DNA from: Kiritimatiellia bacterium
GTDB lineage: Bacteria > Verrucomicrobiota > Kiritimatiellia > RFP12 > DVOR01
Direction: 5' to 3'
Length of the DNA stretch: 64,000 nucleotides
Assembly: GCA_017558005.1 (NCBI GenBank)
Contig: JAFYWN010000014.1
Coordinates: 81,902 to 145,901, forward strand
A program made the translations under genes and the position numbers. The notes beneath the pieces are model-generated. The model made no database searches and was not told where the DNA came from. It worked only from the letters and a program-made list of their open reading frames with translations. This document shows, piece by piece, positions 42,428 to 50,804 of this stretch (the first letter of the stretch is position 1; each line of letters begins with the position of its first letter).

Positions 42428-44515
42428 TTAGGCGTCTTGCGCAGGGCAAGTGAGCAAATCGGTGGCCAGTAAAATTTCATTGTCCGAGCCCACGACCACG
42501 AGGGAGGCGCCCGCTTCAAGGCGGGTATCACGTCCAGGAGAGACGACAGGCGGTTTGCCAGGGATAGAAACCGAGATGACGGCGGCACCTGTAGTGCCGC
42601 GGAGATTGAGTTCGCCAAGGGTTTTACCGTCTGCGAGTGCAAAGCGCGGCACAACGATGGTTTCTGTGTGAACGGCGAGCACTTCACCAATGTTGACGGG
42701 GTCTTCGCGGGGGAGCGCGCCAACGTCAAAGGCGCGCGCAAGCTCTGCGTGAGAGATGCGGTAGTTGTGCTTGAAGCGTTTGGAGCAACACACCATTACG
42801 AGGGAGGCGCCATAGATGACGACGGCAAGGACCCAAATATTGCTAATGAAGGTGGAGCAGAGGAGGACTGCATAGCAGAGAAGCCCTGCCCAACCTGCCA
42901 CCGTGAGCAAAAACCGTACGAGCGCGCGGACGTGTTGAATGCGTGCTGTGGAGCGAGAGAGTGCAGTCTCCATGATGTAGTCGGTGAGTTCGCGCCAAAG
43001 GTGTTGTGCAGTCCAGAAGCCTGGCGAGGTGATCAACATCGCTACTGCACTGCAGAGGAATCCGCTCCAGTGGATTTCGAATCGGGCAGGTTGCCAATAG
43101 GTGTCGAGCGTGAGGAGGAAGTTGTGAACCGTGGGAATTTGTGCAACGAAGTAGACCGCACCGAAGAGGATGGCAATGATTGCCAAGCTAATGCCGATTT
43201 GGATGGCATAGGTGCGGATTTGCGCCACGCCAGAACGTCCACCTCCGTCTTGAGGACGGTTCATGTCGTAGAGTGCAGACTTATAGGCGAAGAAGAAGTT
43301 GCGAACTTTGGGGCCAACGAAGCGAGAAGCGAGGGCGTAGAGTTTGTCGGAGTAGCGCAGCAGGTAGGGGTTGGTCGCGGTGCAGAGGAGGGCGATGCCA
43401 GCAGCGATTTGGTAGAGGGGTTGGTCGCTCATCTTACCTGCCATGGCGATACCTGCAATGATGAAGGAAAATTCTGCCACCTGGCCGAGGCTGATGCCAG
43501 TCTTAAAGGCGTCCTTGGGGTGCTCGCCGACGAGGGTACAGGCGAAAAAGCCGTTGGCGAGTTTGAGGAGAATCATGACAATTGTGATGAAGAGAATAAT
43601 CCCGATGTTCGCCAAGATGACGCGTGGGTCAAGCATAAGACCGACTGAAACGAAGAAGACGGAGGAGAAGAGGTCGGTGACAGGGCGTACGATGCGTTCG
43701 ATACGCCGGCGCGCTTGCGCCTCGGCGACCACGGCACCCGCAAGGAAGGCACCCACCACAAGGGAGAGCCCCAGGCCTTCTTGGGCTAAGCAGGAGACGC
43801 CGAAACAGAGGCCAAGCGCTGTCATCAAGACGATTTCATCGCCGAATCGACGCGAGACGTAGTTCATAAGGCGAGGCACTAAGAGAATGCCGAAGACGGT
43901 GACGCCCACAAGGAAGAGTGCTAATACGCCCATCTGCTTGCCGATAACGCTCGCAGTGCCCCAAAAGTCAATCGTACTTCCGCTTGCAGTGCCACCGCTG
44001 ACGCCATTGAGAACGGCGATAAGGAGAATGGCAAGAACGTCTTCAATGAGCGCGATGGCGAAGGTGTTGTTGGCAAAGCGGTGTTGGGTCCACCCTAAGC
44101 TTTCGAAGGTTTTTGCGGCGATGGAGGTGGAGCTATCGCAGAGGATGAGGCCGAGTAAGAAGCATTCGAGATTGCCCCACCCTAAGAGTTTGCCTGTGAC
44201 AAAGCCGCCCACAACCATAAAGGTGATATCCCAAATGGCAGGGAAGACGACGCGCCCTCCGAGTTGGCGGACCTTTCTAAAGCTAAAGCCTAATCCGATG
44301 GAGAACATTAAGAACATCACACCGAAGTCAGAGAGCATTTGGATACTGGTGCTGTTCTGAATGAGCGCAGGCCCAAGGTGGGGACCAATGATGATGCCTG
44401 CGAGGATATAACCCACGGTGAGGGGTAGATTGAAGCGTGAAAAGAGGATGCCAACGCCCGCAGCGAATGCGATGGTAATGCTAAGATCAGCAAAGAAAGA
44501 AAACGTTTCTGCCAT
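42428..44515 (-). CDS. CPA2-type cation:proton antiporter with TrkA-C domain
   Basis: A 695-residue inner-membrane protein. The N-terminal about 400 residues form the Na/H exchanger fold with about 12 helices, including PLTVGYILAGIIIGPHLGP and LGLSLVVGAFLAGAVVAEA. A second group of helices follows (about 430-600), then a C-terminal TrkA-C-like domain (about 615-690, VPRFALADGKTLGELNLRG). There is no TrkA-N nucleotide-binding domain, unlike KefB/KefC. It should exchange K+ or Na+ for protons. ATG 44515 is chosen because AAGGAC precedes it; a TTG start at 44545 is less likely. It is probably a single-gene transcription unit. Confidence 0.88.
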   Translation of the reverse strand: MAETFSFFADLSITIAFAAGVGILFSRFNLPLTVGYILAGIIIGPHLGPALIQNSTSIQMLSDFGVMFLMFSIGLGFSFRKVRQLGGRVVFPAIWDITFMVVGGFVTGKLLGWGNLECFLLGLILCDSSTSIAAKTFESLGWTQHRFANNTFAIALIEDVLAILLIAVLNGVSGGTASGSTIDFWGTASVIGKQMGVLALFLVGVTVFGILLVPRLMNYVSRRFGDEIVLMTALGLCFGVSCLAQEGLGLSLVVGAFLAGAVVAEAQARRRIERIVRPVTDLFSSVFFVSVGLMLDPRVILANIGIILFITIVMILLKLANGFFACTLVGEHPKDAFKTGISLGQVAEFSFIIAGIAMAGKMSDQPLYQIAAGIALLCTATNPYLLRYSDKLYALASRFVGPKVRNFFFAYKSALYDMNRPQDGGGRSGVAQIRTYAIQIGISLAIIAILFGAVYFVAQIPTVHNFLLTLDTYWQPARFEIHWSGFLCSAVAMLITSPGFWTAQHLWRELTDYIMETALSRSTARIQHVRALVRFLLTVAGWAGLLCYAVLLCSTFISNIWVLAVVIYGASLVMVCCSKRFKHNYRISHAELARAFDVGALPREDPVNIGEVLAVHTETIVVPRFALADGKTLGELNLRGTTGAAVISVSIPGKPPVVSPGRDTRLEAGASLVVVGSDNEILLATDLLTCPAQDA

Positions 44516-44559
44516 GGTAGTGTCCTTGTCAAAAGGAATATCCAAACACGACTATTGTC

Positions 44560-44568
44560 ATTGTAACA
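44560..44568 (-). promoter_or_regulatory. possible extended -10 for the antiporter
   Basis: Minus-strand TGTTACAAT, 45 bp before the ATG at 44515. It has the same form as the element before the RAYT gene. Confidence 0.35.
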
Positions 44569-44657
44569 CAAAATGATGCGGATGAAATGTTAGAAGGCTG
44601 TTAAAAGAGTGGTTTGAGTGGGATTTTTTAGCAAAGGAAGATGGCGTAAGCGTAAAC

Positions 44658-44689
44658 AAAAACGGACGCCCGTGTGGGTGCCCGTTTTT
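44658..44689 (-). terminator. terminator after lysS
   Basis: A 14-bp stem AAAAACGGGCACCC/GGGCGTCCGTTTTT with two G-U type pairs and a 4-nt loop, followed on the minus strand by GTTTACG. It lies 25 bp after the lysS stop. Confidence 0.85.
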
Positions 44690-44713
44690 GTAGTTTAGTC
44701 CGTGTATGGAAAT

Positions 44714-46165
44714 TTACTTCTCAGACTTCATTTGCGGGAAGAGAATCACGTCACGGATGCAGTCGGCGCCAGTCATGAACATCACGAGGCGGTCAATGCC
44801 CAAGCCTAAGCCACCCGTGGGCGGCATACCGTACTCAAGCGCTTCCACGAAGTCTTGGTCGGTGGGCTCAGCATCGGCTTCAACCTGGTTGGCGAAGGCG
44901 GCGCGCTGGGCTTCGGGGTCGTTCTGTTCGGTGTAGCCAGGGCAGAGTTCCTTGCCCGCCACAACGAATTCAAAGACGTCCACGAGCGAGGGATCATCTG
45001 GGCATGCCTTAGCGAGTGGCACATATTGCTTAGGAATACGTGTCACAAAGGTGGGCTGACGGAGCGTGCCTTCAATCATCTTGTCATAGACTTCGTGGGA
45101 GAGAGTGACCATATCGGTGATTTCTTCCACAAGTTCCAGACCTGCAGCGGCGGCACGAGCACGAGCGGTTTCGTAGTCTAGTTCAAACCAATCTTCGCCC
45201 ATCTTTTCCTTGATGAGGTCTTGCTGTGTGACTTCACGGTAGGGAGGTTCGAAGTTGATGATTTCGCCATTCTCGCCGTAGGGCACCTGACGCGTGCCGA
45301 GCACGGTGTCGCAAAGGTAGGGCAAAAGACCTTCAATGATGTTCTTCATGGAGGTGCGATCGCCATAGGCCTCATAGACTTCCAAGACGGTGAATTCGGG
45401 GTTGTGCGTGCGGTCAATGCCTTCGTTGCGGAAGTCCTTGCCGAGTTCGAACACCTTGTCGAAGCCACCCACGATGAGACGCTTCAAGTAGAGCTCCGGG
45501 GCGATACGCAACACCATTTCGCGGTCAAGCGCATTGTGGTGCGTCACGAACGGCTTTGCCGCTGCGCCACCTGCCTGGCCCTGCATGATTGGGGTCTCAA
45601 CTTCAATGAAGCCCTTCGAGGTCAAGTAGTTGCGAATGCCAAGGATGATTTTGTGGCGCTTGTCAAAACGTGCGCGACTTTCAGGATTGGACATCAAGTC
45701 AAGGTAGCGACGGCGATAGCGTTCTTCCGTATCTTGAAGACCATGCCACTTTTCCGGCGGTTGACGAATGGCCTTGGAGAGCAACTGCCATTCTGCGACT
45801 TCAACCGTCTTTTCGCCCGCTTGTGTGGTGAAAAGGGTGCCATGTACGCCGATAAAGTCGCCCAAGTCGAGGAGCTTGGCAGCATTATAGGTTTCTTCAC
45901 CGAGCACATCGCGCTTGAGCAACACCTGGAATGCATCCGTACCATCATTGAGGTGGATGAACATCAACTTGCCCATGCGACGCTTCGTCATGATGCGACC
46001 AGCGACAGAGGCTGCCTTCCCTTCTTCAAAGCCTGCGCGCACTTCTGCGAGATTGCCAGTGCGCGGGAAGGCCTTGCCGTAGGGAGCATAGCCGAGTTCG
46101 GCGAGCTTACGACGATTTTCAATGCGTTGTGCGCGGTATTGGTCGGGTGTTTGTTCCTGAGCCAT
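44714..46165 (-). CDS. lysS: lysyl-tRNA synthetase, class II
   Basis: Charges tRNA-Lys. The protein is 483 residues. The N-terminal OB-fold anticodon domain (about 55-145) contains VAGRIMTKRRMGKLMFIHLND. Class II motifs follow: motif 1 FIEVETPIMQ, motif 2 DKVFELGKDFRNEGIDRTHNPEFT and motif 3 GLGLGIDRLVMFM. It lies 10 bp after transketolase and shares its transcript. A terminator follows. Confidence 0.96.
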   Translation of the reverse strand: MAQEQTPDQYRAQRIENRRKLAELGYAPYGKAFPRTGNLAEVRAGFEEGKAASVAGRIMTKRRMGKLMFIHLNDGTDAFQVLLKRDVLGEETYNAAKLLDLGDFIGVHGTLFTTQAGEKTVEVAEWQLLSKAIRQPPEKWHGLQDTEERYRRRYLDLMSNPESRARFDKRHKIILGIRNYLTSKGFIEVETPIMQGQAGGAAAKPFVTHHNALDREMVLRIAPELYLKRLIVGGFDKVFELGKDFRNEGIDRTHNPEFTVLEVYEAYGDRTSMKNIIEGLLPYLCDTVLGTRQVPYGENGEIINFEPPYREVTQQDLIKEKMGEDWFELDYETARARAAAAGLELVEEITDMVTLSHEVYDKMIEGTLRQPTFVTRIPKQYVPLAKACPDDPSLVDVFEFVVAGKELCPGYTEQNDPEAQRAAFANQVEADAEPTDQDFVEALEYGMPPTGGLGLGIDRLVMFMTGADCIRDVILFPQMKSEK

Positions 46166-46175
46166 GGAGCGCTCC

Positions 46176-48176
46176 TTACTTGGAAAGGTAATCGTTGATG
46201 AGCGTTGTCAGATTTGCAACGGTGAAGCCGAAGTGTTCTGCGAGCTTGTTTGCAGGGCCGGAAGCGCCGAAGCCACCCATTGTGAGGGTGGTGCCAGCAT
46301 CGCCGATGTAGCGTTCCCAACCGAAGGGCGAAGCTGCTTCCACTGCAATACGCTTCTTGACCGAAGGCGGCAAAACGCGTGCGCGGTAGGCCTTGCTTTG
46401 GGCATCGAAGAGTTCCCAGCTCGGCATGGAGACCACGCGGAGGTTGCGCGGGTCGGCTTGTGCCGCTTCAAGGGCGAGGGAGACTTCAGAACCCGATGCG
46501 ATGAGAATAGCGTCAGGCGTAGTTTCGGGGTCGCGCTGCCAGAGAATGTAAGCGCCCTTGGCGGTGTTGTCTGCAGAGGGATAAACCGTGCGGTCAATCA
46601 CAGGGAGGTTCTGGCGGGAGAGGAGGAGAGCGGTGGGGCCGAGCTTGCGGCTGAGCGCAATTTCCCATGCCACGGCGGTTTCGGTAGCATCTGCCGGACG
46701 CAAAATGCACATATTAGGCATTGCGCGCATCGCGGGGAGCTGTTCAATCGGTTCGTGGGTCGGACCGTCTTCGCCAACGTAGAAGCTGTCATGCGTGAGC
46801 ACGTAGATGACCGGCAGACCCATCAAAGCGGCCACGCGCATTACTGGACGGCAGTAGTCGCAGAAGACGAAGAAGGTGCCGCCGAAGGTGCGCAAGCCAC
46901 CATGGACGGTAATGCCGTTCATAATAGCCGCCATGCCCTGTTCACGGACGCCGAAACGGAAGTTACGACCAGAGAAATCGCCCTTTGCGATATCGCCAAA
47001 GCCATTGAGATAGGTCATGTTGGACGGGGCGAGGTCAGCACTACCGCCAACGAGCCACGGCACCACGGGAGCGAGTGCATTGAGCACCTTACCCGAAGCC
47101 ACGCGGGTGGAAATCGGCTTGCCATCCCATTCAGGCAAGTGGTCATCGAGATCTTCAGGAAGCGCATTCTTGAGGCAAGTTTCCCAAGAAGCCTTGAGCA
47201 TTGCATCGGCAGCGAAAATAGCCTTTGCCTTGCGCTTCCAAGCATTGCGGACGCGCTTCATGCGTGCGGCACGTGCGGCAAAGAGGTTGCTGACGGCTTC
47301 AGGAATGACGAAAGATTCATCGGGATTGAAGCCAAGCGCCTGCTTGGTAAGACGCAATTCATCTGCGCCGAGCGGTGCGCCGTGGCAAGAAGCCGAGTCA
47401 GCCTTGTTCGGCGAACCCTTACCGATGGTCGTGTTGCAAATAACGAGAACAGGCTTGTCTTCGGACTTGGTCGCCTTGCGGAGTGCGCGGTCAATCGAAG
47501 TGAAATCGTGGCCATCGCAGACGTAGACGCGCCAACCATATCCCTCAAAACGCTTCTTCGTATCGTCAGTCATCGTGATATCCACGCGACCTTCAATAGA
47601 GATGCGGTTGGAGTCATAGAGCATGATGAGCTTGTTCAGGCCGAGGTTACCTGCCATCGAGCAAGCTTCGTGGGAGATACCTTCTTCAAGGTCACCATCG
47701 CCACAAGTGACCCACGTGCGGTGGTCCACCAAGGTCTGCTCTGCGGTATTGAAGCGTGCGGCCATCATTCGTTCTGCGATTGCCATGCCCACTGCATTGG
47801 CAATACCTTGACCGAGGGGACCCGTGGTCGTTTCAACGCCCGGCACCATGCCATATTCCGGGTGACCCGGGGTACGACTGCCCAACTGGCGGAACTGCTT
47901 CAAGTCATCCAACGACAATTTGTGGCCAGAAAGGTGCAACAAAGCATAGAGCAGAGAAGAGCCGTGTCCGCCCGACATTACAAAGCGATCGCGATCTGCC
48001 CATGCAGAATCCGCGCCGCAAATCTTCAAGTGGCGCAACCACAAAACGGCAGCAACATCAGCCAAGCCCATTGCCACGCCCGGGTGACCCGAGTTGGCGG
48101 TCTGCACTTCATCAGCGGCAAGGCAACGCAACGTATTCGCTGCCAAAAGCATCTCGTTTGTGTCAAGTTTGCTCAT
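46176..48176 (-). CDS. tkt: transketolase
   Basis: A thiamine diphosphate enzyme of the pentose phosphate pathway that moves two-carbon units between sugar phosphates and supplies sedoheptulose 7-phosphate, the precursor of the heptose operon at 11-14 kb. The full-length protein has 666 residues. Motifs are GHPGVAMGLADVAAVL, the ThDP site GDGDLEEGISHEACSMAGNL, and HDSFYVGEDGPTHEPIEQL with catalytic His. The AGAGG site lies about 10 bp before the ATG. It starts a two-gene unit with lysS. The upstream 600 bp contains a striking array of palindromic sites. Confidence 0.97.
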   Translation of the reverse strand: MSKLDTNEMLLAANTLRCLAADEVQTANSGHPGVAMGLADVAAVLWLRHLKICGADSAWADRDRFVMSGGHGSSLLYALLHLSGHKLSLDDLKQFRQLGSRTPGHPEYGMVPGVETTTGPLGQGIANAVGMAIAERMMAARFNTAEQTLVDHRTWVTCGDGDLEEGISHEACSMAGNLGLNKLIMLYDSNRISIEGRVDITMTDDTKKRFEGYGWRVYVCDGHDFTSIDRALRKATKSEDKPVLVICNTTIGKGSPNKADSASCHGAPLGADELRLTKQALGFNPDESFVIPEAVSNLFAARAARMKRVRNAWKRKAKAIFAADAMLKASWETCLKNALPEDLDDHLPEWDGKPISTRVASGKVLNALAPVVPWLVGGSADLAPSNMTYLNGFGDIAKGDFSGRNFRFGVREQGMAAIMNGITVHGGLRTFGGTFFVFCDYCRPVMRVAALMGLPVIYVLTHDSFYVGEDGPTHEPIEQLPAMRAMPNMCILRPADATETAVAWEIALSRKLGPTALLLSRQNLPVIDRTVYPSADNTAKGAYILWQRDPETTPDAILIASGSEVSLALEAAQADPRNLRVVSMPSWELFDAQSKAYRARVLPPSVKKRIAVEAASPFGWERYIGDAGTTLTMGGFGASGPANKLAEHFGFTVANLTTLINDYLSK

Positions 48177-48213
48177 GTAAATAAAACCTCTATTTAGGCA
48201 AAAATCAAGCGGA

Positions 48214-48222
48214 TACTATATC
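48214..48222 (-). promoter_or_regulatory. extended -10 promoter for tkt
   Basis: Minus-strand TGATATAGT, 37 bp before the tkt ATG. It is the TGnTATAMT form with the last base pair varied. No good -35 is seen. Confidence 0.4.
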
Positions 48223-48277
48223 AAAAAACCGCAAAAATGACAATGCCATCAAAATAATAGTATTTCTCAAAGTAAAT

Positions 48278-48300
48278 GCACTTTAGTGGGTAAAAGTGCA
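48278..48300. repeat. inverted repeat near tkt promoter
   Basis: TGCACTTTA-GTGGG-TAAAAGTGCA, a 9-10 bp hairpin between the tkt -10 and the operator array. Its TGCAC end resembles the ends of the array units. Confidence 0.5.
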
Positions 48301-48483
48301 TTTTAGCTGCCAAATGGCAAAAGGCATTTACTCTGCCAAAAAAAGGCTCCTTTATGTACAGTCTTTGGGGAGTGTTCTCTTCTTGGCAGAATAAATGCCC
48401 TTTTTGGCAGAGTAATCGCTTCATTTGGTACAGTAACTGCACTTTTTGGCAAGCTGACTGCTTTTTTTGGCAAACTAAGTGCA
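48297..48483. repeat. palindromic site array with 21-bp phasing upstream of tkt
   Basis: Seven 15-bp units of the form GGCA-N7-TGCC/TGCA. Five are in one orientation and begin at 48385, 48406, 48427, 48448 and 48469, exactly 21 bp apart. Two more, read as the complement, lie at 48297-48311 and 48323-48337. The best units, GGCAGAATAAATGCC and GGCAGAGTAAATGCC, are near-perfect palindromes. Each forward unit is preceded by T-runs. A 7-codon repeat appears in translation of the minus strand, but it is only the DNA periodicity. The pattern suits cooperative binding of a dimeric repressor on one helix face. Confidence 0.75.
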
Positions 48484-48792
48484 CACTTCTATCAGAATGG
48501 TACAGTTAGTCTAAGAATTGACCCTAGTACAAAACTCGTTAAACTGATATGACTGAAATACAAAAGAATTTCAGTCAAATACTCAATGCGTTTTACCTGA
48601 AACTGTGATGCGAAAAGGGTGTTTGGGAAGGAGAGGTCTTCTCTCTTCTCCTCTGAACTCAATTTATAGAAAGAGTCCACACGAGCGAAATCAATTTACA
48701 GAAAGAATCCTACACAATTTGTTCCCGTGGTGTAGAGGTGCTCATTGCTAGGGGTGTTATGGTGGAGGGGTAGGTTTGGTGTGGGGAATGGA
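48484..48792. other. intergenic region between rhomboid and the operator array
   Basis: No credible gene. It contains the inverted repeat ACTGAAAT/ATTTCAGT (48552-48576). A near-direct repeat of TCAATTTAnAGAAAGAnTCC lies at 48659 and 48691, 32 bp apart. A 62-codon minus frame at 48492-48680 lacks a Shine-Dalgarno and is not called. Confidence 0.45.
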
Positions 48793-49443
48793 TTACGAAT
48801 TGTGGTGTGGTTCGCGGAGGAGAAAACCGCAGAGGAGTCCAGCGATCCAACCGCCTAAGTGAGCGCCATAGGCGGTGCTGAGTTGTGGCAGGAGGAATTC
48901 AGTAATGAAAAAAAGGAGCATTAAGGGAAGCAACCACACGGCTTTAAGGCGCAAGGGGAGCGCAGTAATCCACAGGGTAATGCGTTCGCGGGGTGCAAGT
49001 GTAACGACTGCGCCGATGCAAGCAGTGAGGAGGGCGGATGCACCGATGCAAATGGTGTAGGGGGAAAGGCGTGGATCAAGGAGAATCGAGAGGAAGAACC
49101 CTGCGGCGCCTGCAGTAGCTCCTGTGAGAAGAAGGAGAAAGGTCTTTCGCCAACCGAGGAGTGCTTCAAGCGTATTGCCCGTAATCCAGAGCCCGAAGAG
49201 GTTGAGCGCGAGATGCCACCAGGACCCATGAAGGAATACGTAGGTGAAGGTGCGCCAAAGTTCGCCTATTTGTACTGCGTTGGCCTGTAGAGGAAGGTGT
49301 TGTTTGAGCCAGTCAATAATAAAAAGGTCTTCCGCTCCAAGGGGTAACGGAAGACGTAAATTGGGGTGCGTAATAATCTGCACGCCAAGGCAGAGCCCGC
49401 ATAAGAGTGGCACTGCAATGGGGTGACGCATAGGGAGGTTCAT
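48793..49443 (-). CDS. rhomboid family intramembrane serine protease
   Basis: A 216-residue membrane protein with about six helices. The catalytic Ser136 is in the GASA motif (GxSx; glycine at the last position is more usual). The catalytic His195 is in AYGAHLGGWIAG. HGSWWHLALN (residues 72-81) is the conserved loop before the active site, with the His and Asn that form the oxyanion site. It should cleave type I membrane proteins within the bilayer; the substrate is unknown. Its ATG shares a base with the stop of the small upstream gene (TGATG), so the two are translationally coupled. Confidence 0.88.
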   Translation of the reverse strand: MNLPMRHPIAVPLLCGLCLGVQIITHPNLRLPLPLGAEDLFIIDWLKQHLPLQANAVQIGELWRTFTYVFLHGSWWHLALNLFGLWITGNTLEALLGWRKTFLLLLTGATAGAAGFFLSILLDPRLSPYTICIGASALLTACIGAVVTLAPRERITLWITALPLRLKAVWLLPLMLLFFITEFLLPQLSTAYGAHLGGWIAGLLCGFLLREPHHNS

Positions 49444-49631
49444 CAGCTAGCGATGAACTTCGTGTAGAGATCCCATTCAAGATAGAGGATCGTGAGGGTC
49501 GCTGCTGCGAGGCAGAAAGCAATAATTGCGCAAGCGCCGCCAATCCAATCAGGGGCTGCACTGCCTGTGGTTTTGGTGGTTGCCGCGGCTCCTTCAGCGG
49601 GATTGCGGAGACGAGGATTGATGTATGCCAT
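49443..49631 (-). CDS. small single-pass membrane protein
   Basis: A 62-residue protein. The N-terminal 30 residues are polar and Ala/Thr-rich. Residues about 33-52 form one membrane helix (ACAIIAFCLAAATLTILYL), followed by a short tail. It has a perfect AAGGAG site and overlaps the rhomboid start by one base, which supports a real gene. No family is recognised. As a short membrane protein coupled to a rhomboid protease it could be a partner or substrate. That is only inference from context. Confidence 0.6.
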   Translation of the reverse strand: MAYINPRLRNPAEGAAATTKTTGSAAPDWIGGACAIIAFCLAAATLTILYLEWDLYTKFIAS

Positions 49632-49657
49632 GGTCGTAAACTCCTTAAACTGTTATT

Positions 49658-49663
49658 AGTATA
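49658..49663 (-). promoter_or_regulatory. possible -10 for the small protein and rhomboid
   Basis: Minus-strand TATACT, 27 bp before the ATG at 49631. There is no TG extension or clear -35. Confidence 0.25.
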
Positions 49664-49805
49664 AAGGTTTTGGCGGGAAAAAGAAAGAGTAAAAATCGCT
49701 TTTGCTATTTTTTAATGGGGTATGCACGAGTGTAATTGCCGTGGAGGGTGTCTCGGTAATGCATTAGCAGTGCGAGAGAATCTGACGGGTTGCCGCAAGA
49801 AAGTA

Positions 49806-50804
49806 TCAGTGAGAGGTGAGAATCTGACGGGTCGCTGTGGTAAGCGGAAGCGTTTCTGGGGCAAGGCTCCAACAGAAATTTGCGGGGAGTTTGGGGAGGT
49901 CTATCGGCAGGGGGGCTGTATAGACGCGCAAAATTTGTCGGAAGTGGGTGAAGGTTTGACGATGGGTGTGGCACAACTTGGCTTTGTGCAGTTGGAAGGG
50001 GAGTGCATCGCGGGCGGGTAGTTCCCAAAAACCATCAAGGAGGCGTTCACCCTCGTGACGGGCGAGTAGGAGCGCGCCATCGGCATTTTTAAGAAGGCAG
50101 ACCTCTCGTGTGCGTTCTGGAAGGGCTTTCTTTGCGGGGATGACGGGGTAGTTGCTTTGCGTTTGGGTCTCTGCGGCTTGACATTCTTGACGCAGGGGGC
50201 AAGCATCACAGGTTGGGTTACGTGGGGTACAAATGAGGGCGCCGAGCTCCATCATTGCTTGGTTGAAGTCTCCAGGCGAGTCAACGGCTTGAATGAAGGG
50301 GCGTAGCCAATCTGCCAACTTGCGACGATTGGGCTCTTTTGAGAAGTCTTCGGTAAGACGATTGCGACGGGCAAAGACACGTGCGACGTTGCCATCGACG
50401 ACGGGTTCGGCTTCGCCAAAACAGATACTTGCGATTGCGGCGGCGGTGTAGGCGCCGATGCCAGGCAGTTGTTTGAGTGCGGCGGCGGTCCGAGGGAGTT
50501 GAGCATCGGCTTCAGCCACGAGTTGTTGCGCCGCCTTTCTGAGATTGCGTACACGTGTGTAATAGCCGAGCCCTTCCCAAGCTTTGAGCAACGCATCATC
50601 GGTGGCCGCGGCAAGGGTTGGGATATCAGGAAAGGTGGCTAAGAAACGTTCAAAGTAGGGGCGAACGGTGTTGACTTGTGTCTGTTGGAGCATGATCTCG
50701 CTCACCCAGACCGCGTAAGCATCAGGGTGACCGCGCCACGGCATTTCACGTCGCGCGGTTTGATACCATGCCAGTAACCGTTGGCACCAGTCGTTCATTA
50801 CCAT
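49806..50804 (-). CDS. mutY: A/G-specific adenine glycosylase
   Basis: Removes adenine mispaired with 8-oxoguanine. The protein is 332 residues. The catalytic Glu is in VSEIMLQQTQV. The helix-hairpin-helix is LPGIGAYTAAAIASICFG, with the Asp in EPVVDGNVARV. The [4Fe-4S] loop C-x6-C-x2-C-x5-C is present (CTPRNPTCDACPLRQEC). The C-terminal Nudix-like 8-oxoG recognition domain follows. The start overlaps the nitroreductase stop (ATGGTAATG). A second ATG two codons later is possible. A 15-bp direct repeat of its last codons lies just past the stop. Confidence 0.95.
   Translation of the reverse strand: MVMNDWCQRLLAWYQTARREMPWRGHPDAYAVWVSEIMLQQTQVNTVRPYFERFLATFPDIPTLAAATDDALLKAWEGLGYYTRVRNLRKAAQQLVAEADAQLPRTAAALKQLPGIGAYTAAAIASICFGEAEPVVDGNVARVFARRNRLTEDFSKEPNRRKLADWLRPFIQAVDSPGDFNQAMMELGALICTPRNPTCDACPLRQECQAAETQTQSNYPVIPAKKALPERTREVCLLKNADGALLLARHEGERLLDGFWELPARDALPFQLHKAKLCHTHRQTFTHFRQILRVYTAPLPIDLPKLPANFCWSLAPETLPLTTATRQILTSH

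Noticed and set aside
44516-44545. TTG start for the antiporter
   Set aside because: ATG 44515 has an AAGGAC site and a hydrophobic start typical of the family.
46164-48197. 677-codon plus-strand frame over tkt
   Set aside because: It mirrors the transketolase gene. Composition is Arg/His-rich and no family is recognised.
48385-48483. CRISPR array
   Set aside because: The units are 15-bp degenerate palindromes with only 6-bp gaps. There are no unique spacers and no cas genes.
48221-48484. 87-codon minus frame with CQK repeats
   Set aside because: The 7-residue periodicity follows from the 21-bp DNA array. There is no ribosome-binding site.
48492-48680. 62-codon minus frame upstream of tkt
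   Set aside because: No Shine-Dalgarno or recognisable family. It overlaps an inverted repeat and a direct repeat.
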